A program made the translations under genes and the position numbers. Positions 37,687 through 49,132 of a DNA stretch of 64,000 nt are shown here, piece after piece. Origin of the DNA: Proteromonas lacertae (lineage: Eukaryota; Sar; Bigyra; Opalinata; Proteromonadidae); NCBI GenBank assembly GCA_002245135.1, contig NGBS01000586.1, positions 186,001 through 250,000 on the forward strand, written 5' to 3'. How positions within the stretch are numbered: the stretch's first letter is position 1; each line of letters begins with the position of its first letter. The notes beneath the pieces were generated by a model that was given only the letters and a program-made list of their open reading frames with translations, had not been told where the DNA came from and made no database searches.

Positions 37687-38646
37687 TTAATTAACTCTAA
37701 TCCCTTCCACTAAATTTTCAGTTGGATTTACATTTGGTTCATCAGGTATATGAACAGGAGTTTTCTTATTTCTTTTTCCTAAAAATTTCCAACCAATTCC
37801 AGCAGATGTACCTGTAATACACATTATACAACAACAACAACAGCAAATTATCAATATTAACCCAACTAAACATACAATTACAATAGCAACTATTGCCCAT
37901 GTCTTCCATTCTTCTAAATATAATAAATAGCTTTCTTTGCCTATTCCACACATTCCTTTTCCTCGTTCTAATCGAAAATAACCTTGCTCACCCCATTCTG
38001 CTCCAAAATCATTCTTTATTATCCAATATTTATCTTCACCTTCACTTCCATATCCTACTACTAACACCCAATGATTTGGTTCATGATTACATTCATCATA
38101 ATTCTTATAAATACCTCCATGATAATCTTTTAAACTGTCTATATAGATTTTGGTTGGAACTGGAGTTACATGAACATAGCCTTTTATTGCTTCTTCGCCT
38201 TTTAGCATGTAGTATGATACTTCTCCTGCTGTGGTGTATCTATTACATTTATCATTCATACATTCTTCAATTTTTCCATCATATTCATAACTATCTGAAC
38301 TACAAACTTTCTTATCTGAATAGTATTCTATTACATCAGATATTGATCCAATTTTACAATTGTTTCTTCCAGAACAATCCAAATATTCTTGAGAACTGAT
38401 CTTTTGTGAATTACCATGATGTAATGTTTCTAATCCTTCTATAGCTCCAACACCAGCAAACACATATGAACTAGAACAATTCGTAACTAATTCATTATCA
38501 ACAGAAGATATTGGATGATATTTTCTCCAATCCCACTCTTTATCCCCATAATCATCATTGCTATACTTATTACGCAAGTAATAATGTGAATTACCCACAC
38601 AGAATACCAAAAAACAACAAAATAGAATTGATTTCATGTTTGACAA
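37687..38646 (-). CDS. Membrane-anchored papain-family (C1A) pseudopeptidase
   Basis: An intronless frame of 319 residues. It begins with a signal peptide (MKSILFCCFLVFCVGNS region) and a very short prosegment. The papain fold is evident: WDWRKYHPISSV at the mature start, VFAGVGAIEG after the active-site position, SSQEYLDCS, the HGGIYKN segment, NHWVLVVGYGS and KYWIIKNDFGAEWGEQGYFRL. The active-site block that should read GSCGSCWAF is TNCSSSYVF, so the nucleophilic cysteine is serine and the oxyanion Gln is missing. The His (NHWVLVVGYG) and Asn (IIKNDFG) of the triad remain. A C-terminal membrane helix with a run of eight cysteines and a short tail anchor it. It is therefore probably an inactive surface or lysosomal binding protein. 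The usual 100-residue inhibitory propeptide is absent. Confidence 0.85.
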   Translation of the reverse strand: MSNMKSILFCCFLVFCVGNSHYYLRNKYSNDDYGDKEWDWRKYHPISSVDNELVTNCSSSYVFAGVGAIEGLETLHHGNSQKISSQEYLDCSGRNNCKIGSISDVIEYYSDKKVCSSDSYEYDGKIEECMNDKCNRYTTAGEVSYYMLKGEEAIKGYVHVTPVPTKIYIDSLKDYHGGIYKNYDECNHEPNHWVLVVGYGSEGEDKYWIIKNDFGAEWGEQGYFRLERGKGMCGIGKESYLLYLEEWKTWAIVAIVIVCLVGLILIICCCCCCIMCITGTSAGIGWKFLGKRNKKTPVHIPDEPNVNPTENLVEGIRVN

Positions 38647-38861
38647 TTATTGAATAAAAAGTGTTTAAACATTTTGTAAGGTTGGTTTGTGGTGTTTTTG
38701 ATAATGTTTCAATATGAAATTGTCAAATTATATATAGCTTTATAGCATTATAATAACTAGACAATAGAGATGTTACGATTTTGTTAATCTTAGACATGTT
38801 TGTTATTTTTATATAATAAACAGAATCCAATAAATATTCTAAACAAATAACTACTTAAGAT

Positions 38862-41337
38862 TTACAAATACAAATAATAGCTGTTATATAAAGTATCACT
38901 CAATCTATCAACGAAACTACCTTTATCATTCAATTCTTCTTTCCTATAATACTTCAAACCACCACTAATCTTCGTATAACCAAATGTAACATCATTAATT
39001 CTATCTCTCTTTTCAGGGCTTTCATGTATAACATCCTTCAACTGACTCATTATTTCACTGATAATCTCATTCTTCTGTCCAATTGTGAAAGCTAAATGAC
39101 CTGCTCCTTCGAATTCACTGTAACTGCTGAGGTTGGGATGATAAGCATGAAGTAACTTGTATTGATATAAAACATCTTCTTCTGGCACTAGTGGATCATT
39201 TCTACCAGCCATAAAGTGAATAGGAATATCAATATATTTATAGAAATTCTCATAATCAACAGTCTATTATATAATTATATTATACTATATACATTTCTGC
39301 TATTATATCTCAATAAATTGCCTTTCACTCCATAATTATAAGATTCGAATTTTCCTAAAGTTATATCCAATGTTCCTTGACGAATAATCTATATGATAAA
39401 TAAACAAATAATTAAATATATATATATATATATATATACTCCCATTGAAGCAACTCCTAATGGATAATCACTATAATTAACATATTGAAATGGACATTCT
39501 TCACTATTACCACCAACCAATGTAGTAATCATATTATTCAGTAATTCTGATGTAGATGGAGTAGACATGAGATCTTGAAGTAATTTAGCGAATAGAATAT
39601 GACTAGTACTAGAACGAAGTGGGAATGAATTGTATTTTGGAAATACAATTAGAAATTTCTATTATTATTAGAAAAAAAAAAAAAAAAGATATTTATACTT
39701 TTAATATAGAAAGTGAAAATCTCAATGTGAATGAAACATGACGATGATAACCAGCTGGTGACATTAAAATAATCTTACTGACATGATGCTTTCTACCATA
39801 AATATAACATTGAAATAAATATATTAATATTGCAGCTCCACCCATACTATGGCCTACTAAACTTATAATTGGATCTTTTTTATCTTTCTTACTATTCTCA
39901 CTTCTTTTTATTTCCAGAATTTTCTAGAATGTGATAGAAAATAAGAATATTATTACATGAATAAATGCTCTAATATCTAATGATAAATCATCTACATTAA
40001 AATCCCAATATTCATTATCATTAGTTGTATATCTATTATGTCTTTTTCTATTATTAGCATGGTTATGACCATCTGTGCCTCTGAAGTTTGCTAAATAAAC
40101 ATCATAACCTCCTTCATAGACTCTTGGACCAAGAGAACTGCTGGAATTATTAGAGATCCAAGCAAAAGCTGTATCTAATATACCACTGATAAATAAACTA
40201 TTAAAATAATAATAATATTAATAATAATAATATATTCATACACACATTTTCTTGTATTTTTCCTTGGAATTCTCATTAAAGTAATGAAATATCCATCATC
40301 AGTCTCCACTTCATATTGTTCAATTGGAAATCCATAAATTCCTTTAGTTATTGATGTTAACGGAGTATTATTCATTATATTGGGAGTGGTTGAAGTTGTA
40401 TAAATATTATTATCAAGAATTGACTTGATATTAGTTTTCATTTCATTAATTGCAACTGAGGGAAGTGAACAGATTGAATTAATTGATTGAATATCTTCAT
40501 TTTTATTCTTATCTAATAATCTAATTACAATAAAATAATATTTATATACTCTGGTAATGAATGTCCAAACCATATTATTGATAATAATCTTCTACAAACT
40601 AAAGTTAAATTTTCTATTAGAAATATTAAGAAATAATGTAATTCTTCCATCAAGCCTGGAGCTTGGCATGTTTTTGCATCATCTATATAATATATATGTA
40701 TAAATAGATCACTATTATTTCATACAATAATATGGAACTCTGGAATTCTCAATGAAATTTTGTTTTTTAGGATAAAATTGAAAGGGGAAGAATATTTGAA
40801 TAATACCAATAATCATATGCATATATAAATATAATATAATATAAGGTGAAAATAAAAACCATAATATCCTCTTCAATGTTTTGTTATTTTTCTTAATTTC
40901 TTTTTTGTTCTCTTGTGGCTGTGGTATACTTGGCGGACATGAATCACTGAACTTTAATGGAGGTGGTTTACCTGATTTCGGACTTAGTACTAACTTATCT
41001 TGATCTTTTTGTTCTGATAGACTTATTAATGCTTGAAATTGAGTTGTTGGAGTATTTCTATTATATTAACAATGCGAATTATGTGTATACTGGTCTAATT
41101 GTAAAGCTGGTCTTGGTGAATTTCTTGGAACGAATCTTTTTCTTCTTTTAACAACGAATCCTGAATCATAAGTAAGACTTACGAATATTGCTGAAAGACC
41201 ATTAATTAGTTGTGATAATAAATGCCAAAGTTCACTCACAATGGCTTGCCAGAACAATCCTGATTGGATCTACAACATAAGATATATTTCTATACTATAA
41301 ATCCATCCAACTTCTTGTATAGCCAAGGGTGTGACAT
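38862..41337 (-). CDS. Acid lipase / steryl-ester hydrolase-like alpha/beta hydrolase with N-terminal membrane regions
   Basis: Ten exons: 41337-41296, 41269-41091, 41057-40726, 40682-40550, 40520-40242, 40197-39957, 39923-39699, 39658-39440, 39388-39293 and 39263-38862. Nine introns of 26-51 nt are removed; the model gives 715 residues. Residues about 300-660 are an AB-hydrolase_lipase domain: GFPIEQYEVETDDGYFITLMRIP (typical lipase start), LFISGILDTAFAWI (oxyanion region), GYDVYLANFRG, nucleophile elbow GHSMGG, then AGRNDPLVPEED (Asp) and EGAGHLAF (His). All three catalytic residues are present. The N-terminal 230 residues carry hydrophobic helices (for example FLFSPYIILYLYMHMIIGIIQIFF), as in yeast Tgl1/Yeh steryl-ester hydrolases. 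It should hydrolyse sterol esters or triacylglycerol at ER or lipid droplets. Confidence 0.87.
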
Positions 41338-41522
41338 AATAAAATTTTAAAAAGAAAAATAATCGAGCCGAGCTTTATTTATAAAATTGAAAAGAGTGGA
41401 AAATACACGACTTACATACAACAAATTAATAGCAATATAATAATTATAATAATATTAAAAGGAAATAGGATTAAAAAACATAAATTAAGTTGATATTCAC
41501 ATGAAAAACATCTTTCAAACCA

Positions 41523-43131
41523 TCAAACTAGACTCTTTGGTACTTTTCTAAACAACACATCATAAATATTTTGTTTAATTCCTTCAGAATAAGGATATTT
41601 ATTATCAAAACTTGCCAAATACTCATGAGTAGTTTGATTCATTATAACCAAATTCGTATGAAAATAAACTAACTGTGAAACTGGATATATAAAGAATAAA
41701 ACTCCAATCATATAGATCAGATATATTATTGTCCTTAACAATGTATATCCAACCTTCTTACCCAATGAATAATCAGGATTTTCATCAGCAATATCTAATC
41801 CATTTTGTATGATGAAATGAATGAATTGAATCGTATGGATCATTAATAACAAAAATGTGCTAATCTAAAATATGTTTAAAAATATTATACTAGAAATGCA
41901 TAGAAATATCTATAATTCTTCAACCCAATACAGTTAGAAACCCAAGGGCAATGATGATCAAATCGTAATATACAAACATCACAGGTTCGACAATGAAATG
42001 AACGAGGAGGTGGGAAAATGTTACATTTTTTACACCTTTTTACAATTTTCTATTATATATTAATATAATATATATATATATATATACAACTTCTCCATTA
42101 CATAATATGATTCTTTTATTGGATATTAAGGCATTATCAATTAATGGCAATCTTCCTTTACTTATACCAGCATCACATCCAACAACACGTGTAAATTCAT
42201 CATCAATTCTATCTCTTATATCCTATATATATATACTTAAAATATATAACAAAATAATAATAATTACGTTGATTGGTAAATTAATATCAAATGGATATTC
42301 TTCTTCTCCAGTTAGTGTTGTTTCTTTCAAATGATTCATTATTACATCCATTATTGTTTTATTCTTATTTATTTTTGTATAATGTAACGGATATAATAAA
42401 AAATCATCTCTTTTGAAGATTAGTGGATATTGTGCAAGTATTATTTTTACACACTATTAATATATAAATATAATAATATTAATATAATATTATATACTTC
42501 TATATTGCCTTTAATAACAGCCAAATGTAAAGGTGTCCTTCCATCTTCTTCAGTTTCATTTATATCACATTTATTATTGGATAAATATTGTGATAATGCA
42601 CTTACATCTTCATAGGCTATTAATTTCCTGATTTGTCTTATATTTGCTGAAATCATTACTGATGATGATTCTTGTTGTTGTAAAGGTTGAGGAGCTTCTG
42701 ATTGTACGATGTTCAATAACTCGACTTCTTTCTGTGGTGGGATAATTCCTGGTTCAGTGTTAGTCGTCAAGGCTAAAAATACAAATGTTCTATAATAATG
42801 AGTTTAAAATAAAATGATACATTACATAAATGATGTTTGTAAATATTACATACACAGGAGATACTTTATGCCTACAAATGCAATAGGTTTCTTTAATAAT
42901 ACCATAAATCATAAGCCAATAATGCATCATATACAATCAATGAAAATGCAATCTAATATAATTAGTAGAAAAGTAATATACTCCCACAACAACATAAAGT
43001 ACGTAATCTTCACTCTTGTTATCAACTCTTAGACACAAGCCATGATACCTGGGTTTGAAATTACCATAAGTTTTATTTCTATATTTAACCATATTGTATA
43101 ACCTCCTAGAAGTCGTGTATGAACATATCAA
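41523..43131 (-). CDS. DHHC palmitoyltransferase with ankyrin repeats between TM2 and the catalytic domain
   Basis: Eight exons: 43131-42982, 42952-42903, 42871-42821, 42789-42498, 42453-42268, 42222-42088, 42049-41891 and 41864-41523. Introns are 26-45 nt; the model gives 454 residues, or 441 if the second ATG at 43092 is used. Two membrane helices are followed by [11 protein letters not shown], the usual post-TM2 DPG motif. About 120 residues including an ankyrin repeat ([16 protein letters not shown], preceded by [15 protein letters not shown]) come next. The cysteine-rich catalytic domain then reads C-x2-C...[31 protein letters not shown] with an intact DHHC. Two further helices and TTHEYL (the TTxE motif) end the protein. 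It transfers palmitate to cysteines of membrane proteins. In the ankyrin-type DHHC enzymes I know, the repeats precede TM1, so the placement here is unusual. Confidence 0.88.
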
Positions 43132-43233
43132 AATTTTGTATTAAAAAAATATATTCGTTTTGAAAAGGTTGAAATTTTTTGTTTCATCATTAGCATATAA
43201 AAAACAAATAAAAAAACTCATAATAAATCCACT

Positions 43234-45315
43234 TTATTCAGTTTTAGCTTTTAAATTTCTTTCATAAGGATCATCCAAGATATTTTGAATTCTTCTCTTT
43301 CTCTTCTTCTCCTTATAATCAGCAGCAAAATCATCCCAACTTTTATAACCTGGTGGTAACTTTGGTCTCTTCTTCTTCTGAGTAGGTTTCTGTAATTGAT
43401 TTAAATCCATGAAATATGCCAATTGTCTACCTTCTTTATCACTTGGAGTGAATCTACTATCAGCACCACTACCTTCAAAGCTACCTGTCTTCTTATTAAA
43501 CCCAGCTACTGATTTATAATTTGCATCATTCTCATTGATTGTGCTTTGCTTTTGTAATTCTCTTTGCACTTCTCTCATTTGTTCATCTAAATCAGGCAAT
43601 TCATCTTCTCCTCCTCCTTCTTCTCCTCCTTCTGCATTTCCACCTAATACATCATATTCAACGTAATCTTCTGGTACTTCCCATTGTGTTTGACCTGTTT
43701 CTTTATTGTAGTAATATGGCACTTGTGTTGATGGATCAATTACTTTCATCCATTTGACTCCTTTATTTTCATCGATTTTGTTGAGTGTATTTTGAAAATT
43801 AGAGACTGCTCCACTATAATAAAGTGATTGGTAATAATTAGACGTAGCTGCAGCTGCTAATAATGGATTGGATAACTAAATATTTATAAAAAAATAATAA
43901 TAAAAAAATAATATATATACTGTTTGTTGTGGGTTTAATGGATTAATAATAACAGATTGTTGAGTTATATTATGAGTCTATTTAAATAAATAAATATATA
44001 ATATATACAATAATATGTTGAAATGGACATTTATCACCTTTAGAACAATGTCCTTGTAAGAAATCAAAACATGGTTTATCTATCTTTACTATATTCTCCT
44101 CTTCATTATTATTATTATTAGAGAGTAATAAACTATCAATTTTCCCTTCATCACTACATATTCCACATCTTGCAAAATCATAAGCTATTCTAGGTAAATT
44201 ACTATTCTCATCTTGATCATTTAATATCTTCTTTATTACCACTAAACCTGATAATACATAACCAACACATACACTGTTATTGTGAATGTCTTCATGATAA
44301 GTGGAAGTGATTAAAAATTGAGATCCATTTGTGTTTTTACCATTATTCACCATATAGACTAATCCATCTTTTTCACTAGTTTCTTTGCCAATATTTTCAT
44401 CAATAAATAATTCACCATAAATTGAATCATTTATATTCAAATTTTGATTGCTTAAATCTCCACCATATACTCCAATATCTTTCTTTATATAATGAATGGA
44501 GGTTGTAACATAACTTAAGTTGTATCCTTGTACACCAATACCGTCTTCACCACTACAGAGACGAAGGAAATTATATGCTGCGACTGGACAATTTTCTCCA
44601 TATAATTCAATAACTATTCTTCCACCGGGTTTACCTGCAAAATTCATATCCATAAATACACGTGGTCTGGGATGTTCTATTTAATAATATATATTAGTAT
44701 GTCATATATTAGAAAGTAACTATCTAATTTTGAATCTCTTTTTAATGAATAATGTATTAAGAATATAGTTTAGAATAATATTAGAAACTAGATAGATAAT
44801 AGATAGAAGAAATTATAAAATACTTGAGCAATATTTCTTAGCTAAATCATAACGGAATGACCTAAATATTAATAAATTAATAGAATTTATACAACGTATT
44901 TGTTATTGTAGATTGTAATTCTTTTGGAGGCTCCCACTGTGTTGTGTTTGTTTGAGTATTCAAATAATACAGCTTTCCTGTGGAAGGATCTGTTAATACT
45001 TTCCATATTTCTCTATAATAATTATAATTCTATTATCTATACTCTGAACTTTCTTCTACTGCTTCCGTTCTATCAGCAGGATAGACATTGAAGTATTTAC
45101 ATGAAGAAGTGTGCTTCTATAAAAATAATATTGCAATTAATTTATACCTCTGTATATAGAAAAATATTACACTCTTTACATCTCCACCAAACACTATCTT
45201 TCTCTAAATCATCAGTATTTACGATTTCTTTTATATCTTTTATGGACAAAGGATCCACATATTGAAATTCTTGTATTTCAGATAATTTTATCTCTTCTTT
45301 ATTCTCAGAACTCAT
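43234..45315 (-). CDS. Zinc-finger / WW / degenerate cyclophilin / CCCH / WW protein (probable splicing-associated)
   Basis: Seven exons: 45315-45148, 45116-45043, 45012-44893, 44861-44824, 44676-44009, 43977-43921 and 43875-43234; the model gives 588 residues. The domain order is a CxxC zinc site (WWRCKECNIF, about 53) and a WW domain (REIWKVLTDPSTGKLYYLN...WEPP, about 82-113). A cyclophilin fold follows (RVFMDMNFAGKPGGRIVIELYGENCPVAAYNF from about 137), then CCCH (CFDFLQGHCSKGDKCPFQH, about 335-352). A second WW domain and a basic end (LPPGYKSWDDFAADYKEKKRKRR) complete it. The catalytic FHR of cyclophilin is IHY, and the GKHVVFG block is replaced, so isomerase activity is unlikely. The intron 44677-44823 (147 nt) is the longest modelled. 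It is supported because conserved RVF lies upstream of the first internal Met and no start codon in that interval fits. The domains resemble spliceosomal WW and cyclophilin proteins. Confidence 0.75.
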
Positions 45316-45444
45316 GCAAAAGTAAAATGAAAAATAAACAAAATTGATTGGTTTAAAAATCAAACAAAAGGCTTGATCAAAATGAATTTTGATTAAATAC
45401 TCATTTCACAATGAAAAACATTATATAAAAATAATAAATTTAAA

Positions 45445-45831
45445 TTAAGCCCAGTCTTTTGCCATTGATAAACCTCTAGCATTCAACTCTTGTTCCCATT
45501 GAACCATATCTTCATCATATAATGCTTTTAATTTACGATTTCTTGTTGCTTTTATATCTTTATTTGTAAATTCTACTTCCTCATCTAATTCTCTCTGTTC
45601 TCTAACATAATATTGCCTTGGTTTGAATGCTGTGGCTTTTGCTGTCCAATTTGTTAAATTTCGGAATTGCATTTCTCTATAGTAATGTTATAAATAAAAT
45701 GTGAATTACTCCTTCTGTTGCTGTATCATTTGAAAGTACATTTCATCATTCTATTTAATATGTATAAATGATAATACTTTTATTCTGTTTATTAAATTAC
45801 CACCTGCTTCTTTACTGTATAACTTTGGCAT
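45445..45831 (-). CDS. Small CFAP141-like protein (putative axonemal microtubule inner protein)
   Basis: Three exons, 45831-45778, 45750-45710 and 45676-45445, with introns of 27 and 33 nt give 108 residues. The protein is helical and highly charged. Two features resemble the short ciliary protein CFAP141 (C1orf189) and relatives: a central NWTAKATAF segment and a C-terminal RKLKALYDEDMVQWEQELNARGLSMAKD. The latter corresponds to the recurrent pattern R-x2-L-x2-L-(x2)-E-x4-x2-EL-x3-G seen in axonemal inner proteins. Such proteins line the doublet-microtubule lumen. The match is short, so the identification is tentative, but it fits with TTLL1 elsewhere in the window. Splicing phases agree at both junctions. 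Confidence 0.6.
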
Positions 45832-46222
45832 TTTAGCAAAAAAATGAATTAAAAAAATGAAACGCTTTGACAATGTCAATTACATAGAATTACCATTTTA
45901 TTTAAAAATTGATTATTATGCGTTGTAATTATCAAAGTGATAGTAATTCATTCTATTTCACATATTATAACAGATTATTGGATATAGAAATTGTGATATT
46001 TTCAAAATTGAGTTTAAAAACTATAAATATCGGATTTATTGACTATTCTATTCATAAATATAACTATGTCTAATGTTAAAACCCATTCTTACTCATTTCA
46101 TAATTATACATTTGTATTAAGAGTATTGCAATGTATTTTAATAATCTATTTTGAAAAACATGGTGCAAAAAAATGATCGAAAAAAGAAAATTATCGTTTT
46201 GAAATTCTTTAATTGTGAATAA
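45832..46222. other. Divergent intergenic region
   Basis: About 390 bp between the CFAP141-like gene (minus) and the Asn-rich gene (plus). It contains no open frame of note, no RNA gene I can recognise and no repeat other than A/T runs. It presumably holds both promoters. Confidence 0.4.
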
Positions 46223-49132
46223 ATGGATCAGTTAAGTCCAATAAGTACTAGTTCCTATCCATTCAATGAAGTGATACCTAATGGTGAAATAATTCCAACA
46301 AATCCTTGTCCTACTGGTGAACCATCTCCTTTTATCGAAAGAAGTAAGAAATTAACCAAGAAAGTTGAAAAAGAAGAAATTAAAACAATAGAAGATTATG
46401 ATGAATATCGTCGAAAACCTCGTTTTAGTGTAGGTGATAAAAAACCTGGAAATTACTTTTTAATCCGAATGCAAAAAGCTCATGAACATCATGATAGTCA
46501 AATTGATCATCATTTATGGGAATATGAAAAGAAAGAAGTGAAAAGTAATTTAGTTGGAGTTTCAACCAAAACAATGAGATTTGAAGCAGAATATGAATAT
46601 GTAGAACCTGATCGATCAGTTGTAAATATCGAACTAATCGAGCCAAACCGTAATTTTAGTTCTGGTTTTGCAAAAGATTTAGAAGAAAGAGAAAGTAAAT
46701 ATTTACCATCTTACAGTCCAAAAAGATTATTATCTCCACCTCGTTCTCCTTCATGTACTGTTAATAATAATAATAATAATATAATAACAATCAATTTACA
46801 AAGAACAACTCCCATTCTTCATTACGAACCAATCGAATTATCAGAAAATTTAGATGAAAATCCTCGATTTGCTTCAAAATTAAAACTTAAAAATGATAAT
46901 GAAAATGAAGATAATAATCAATATTCAAATGATAACAATTCTGAATATTCAAATGAAGGAAGTGTAAAAACAGGAGTAATAAAGAAATACAATGGTTGTT
47001 TACCTCAATTGAGTTTAACAATGAAAAAATATATGGAAGATAATAATATAAATCATATTAAATATGAAAGTTTGAAAGTTAATAAAATGAAAGAAAATAT
47101 TAATAAAAAACAACAAACTAAATCACAACCAATATTAGTAACAGAAATTCCAAATTGTGAAAATAATTTATCAACAGAATTAAATGAATCTTATACTGAA
47201 GAATTCGAATTGAAAGAATATCATTATGAAAATAACGACAGTAATATTATTCCTGAATTAAATTCATCTGAATTGAGTAAAGTAGAAATTCCTATTTATC
47301 ATTATGAAGAATGTGAAAAGAAAGAAAATAACAATGAAATAACAACAAATATAGAAATTCCATCAGAAATAATCCATACATTTACTCAATCTAGATCAGC
47401 GTCCATCAATAATAATAATAATAATATATCAAATGAATTTATTCCATCAAATACAGTAGGTGGAATAACTCAAAAAGCGGATGATGAAGAAAATATTGAA
47501 GTTTTACCACCATCTTATGGTTTAACCACCACAACTACCATCTGTAATTCATCTTGTGTATCTCCAATAACAATGAAAAATAATTATTTTAATAATAATA
47601 ATTTCAATTCTAATTCCTCAAGTCGAATATCTTCTTCTTCATCATCATCTTATTCTTCAAATGATTATTCATATTCTTATTCATTAAAACCAAATAAACG
47701 AAATAAAAATAAAAATAAGAAAGTAAAACCAGCTCCAATCTATGTTCAAACAGTAAAACGAATGTTAAAAGCTCAAAAGAAAGTAGTTTCCTTAGATGCA
47801 TTTTATAGAGAAAGAAGTCGTTTAGTAGTGAATATAAAACTACCTCATTGTGATGAATCTTTCAATATTCGATTATTTGAGATTAAAGACTATAATGGAT
47901 TGTTACAATTAATCTATTCTGATAAATTTCCTCAGTATTATTATGCGGAATATGTAAATATGAAAAAAGCTCCAAAATATTGGGTTATTGAAGCTTATCA
48001 ACCAAATAATGAATATGTCGAAATAATTCATAATGAAAGTACATTTAAAACAGCGATAAAACAATATGAATTAATGAAATGGTCTAAATTATATTTACGA
48101 GTCTTATTTAAACATAATGAAAGTAGTATAATAAAAGCTCGATTACCCGAACCTCTTAATTTAGATCCTGATTATCCTCGATATGAAAGACCATTTGATA
48201 GTGAAGTTCAAAATATTTATTTAGATGGAAATAATCTAGATATTCCATTATCTCCTAATTTTAAACAACCAATCATATTACCTCCTAATCATATTCATTA
48301 TCCATATGTAAATGAAGATTATGAAGAAGAAGAAAAAGAAATAAAAGAGGAAGATAATAATATTAGAAATAATAATATAGTAACACAACAATCTTTAATG
48401 GAACAATATTCTTCACCTGAACCACAGTCCAATGAACCAATAAAAGATTATAAATCATTAGATACACTCGATAACACAAATTCATTAGATAATCAATTAC
48501 CAACTACTGATTCTGTTGAGGTTAAAATATCCAGATCACTTTGTGTCACTTTATCTGATATGAATTCGTCATCACAGTATGAAGAAAGCATAGTTCCCGT
48601 TAGTCCACCGAATTTATCGAAATCTACAATTTTATCACCTTCTAAACGATGTAATTCATCTATAAATTATTCTCCACCACCTGCTTATACTCATGGATTT
48701 TCTTCTCAACGTAATGGAGTTCAATCGTCACCTGCGTTAATTCCGAGGACTAGGTATGCAGAATTGTATGAATCTTCAACTATAAAACCTGCTGGTGTTA
48801 GACGTAAGAAATTTAGTAAGACTGTTGGTGTTCCAGCTCCATCAAAGATCCCTGACCCTTTGCCCACTATCAGTGACATGTGTGATTCATTGATTCATAC
48901 AGAACATCCGTACAGTATGTATCAAATGCCGAAAGCAGCTGGTCAAGTATTAATCAGAAACTCACCATTCTCACAATATTCGGCTAAATTACCAGCACCA
49001 TGTGATAGAAAGATCATGGAAAGCATTCAAGATTTTTATTTCTTCAACCACAAACAGAAATTTAAGTATCCTTTCAAACCGAAGAACTTTTTGCCTCCAT
49101 TAACAAGCTTATTATCACCAGCCAAAAAATAG
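46223..49132 (+). CDS. Large Asn/Ser-rich protein with a PB1-like segment, unrecognised
   Basis: A single uninterrupted frame of 969 residues starting MDQLSPISTSSYP. Most of it is low complexity: polyasparagine runs near residues 178, 390 and 455, a serine tract near 465-485, and acidic stretches. One compact part, about residues 510-635, has regular secondary structure (VVNIKLPHCDESFNIRLFEI...YYAEYVNMKKAPKYWVIEAYQPNNEYVEIIHNESTFKTAI). It could be a PB1 or other beta-grasp interaction domain: a Lys near the start and alternating strands are seen, but a canonical OPCA motif is not. Conserved-looking Pro/Arg-rich blocks occur at both ends (RRKPRFSVGDKKPGNYFL near 60; the final KFKYPFKPKNFLPP). 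Together these suggest a cytoplasmic scaffold. Intronless, unlike most neighbours. Confidence 0.75.
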   Translation: MDQLSPISTSSYPFNEVIPNGEIIPTNPCPTGEPSPFIERSKKLTKKVEKEEIKTIEDYDEYRRKPRFSVGDKKPGNYFLIRMQKAHEHHDSQIDHHLWEYEKKEVKSNLVGVSTKTMRFEAEYEYVEPDRSVVNIELIEPNRNFSSGFAKDLEERESKYLPSYSPKRLLSPPRSPSCTVNNNNNNIITINLQRTTPILHYEPIELSENLDENPRFASKLKLKNDNENEDNNQYSNDNNSEYSNEGSVKTGVIKKYNGCLPQLSLTMKKYMEDNNINHIKYESLKVNKMKENINKKQQTKSQPILVTEIPNCENNLSTELNESYTEEFELKEYHYENNDSNIIPELNSSELSKVEIPIYHYEECEKKENNNEITTNIEIPSEIIHTFTQSRSASINNNNNNISNEFIPSNTVGGITQKADDEENIEVLPPSYGLTTTTTICNSSCVSPITMKNNYFNNNNFNSNSSSRISSSSSSSYSSNDYSYSYSLKPNKRNKNKNKKVKPAPIYVQTVKRMLKAQKKVVSLDAFYRERSRLVVNIKLPHCDESFNIRLFEIKDYNGLLQLIYSDKFPQYYYAEYVNMKKAPKYWVIEAYQPNNEYVEIIHNESTFKTAIKQYELMKWSKLYLRVLFKHNESSIIKARLPEPLNLDPDYPRYERPFDSEVQNIYLDGNNLDIPLSPNFKQPIILPPNHIHYPYVNEDYEEEEKEIKEEDNNIRNNNIVTQQSLMEQYSSPEPQSNEPIKDYKSLDTLDNTNSLDNQLPTTDSVEVKISRSLCVTLSDMNSSSQYEESIVPVSPPNLSKSTILSPSKRCNSSINYSPPPAYTHGFSSQRNGVQSSPALIPRTRYAELYESSTIKPAGVRRKKFSKTVGVPAPSKIPDPLPTISDMCDSLIHTEHPYSMYQMPKAAGQVLIRNSPFSQYSAKLPAPCDRKIMESIQDFYFFNHKQKFKYPFKPKNFLPPLTSLLSPAKK

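Noticed and set aside
39421-39439. TA-dinucleotide runs here and at about 20 other places as microsatellites
   Set aside because: They lie inside introns or at intron ends and are part of the general intron composition, so I did not list them as independent repeats.
44677-44823. Cyclophilin as a separate gene starting at the ATG at 44653
   Set aside because: Conserved cyclophilin residues (RVF) precede that Met, and no start codon in the 147-nt interval connects in phase, so a fused gene fits better. Kept as a point to test.
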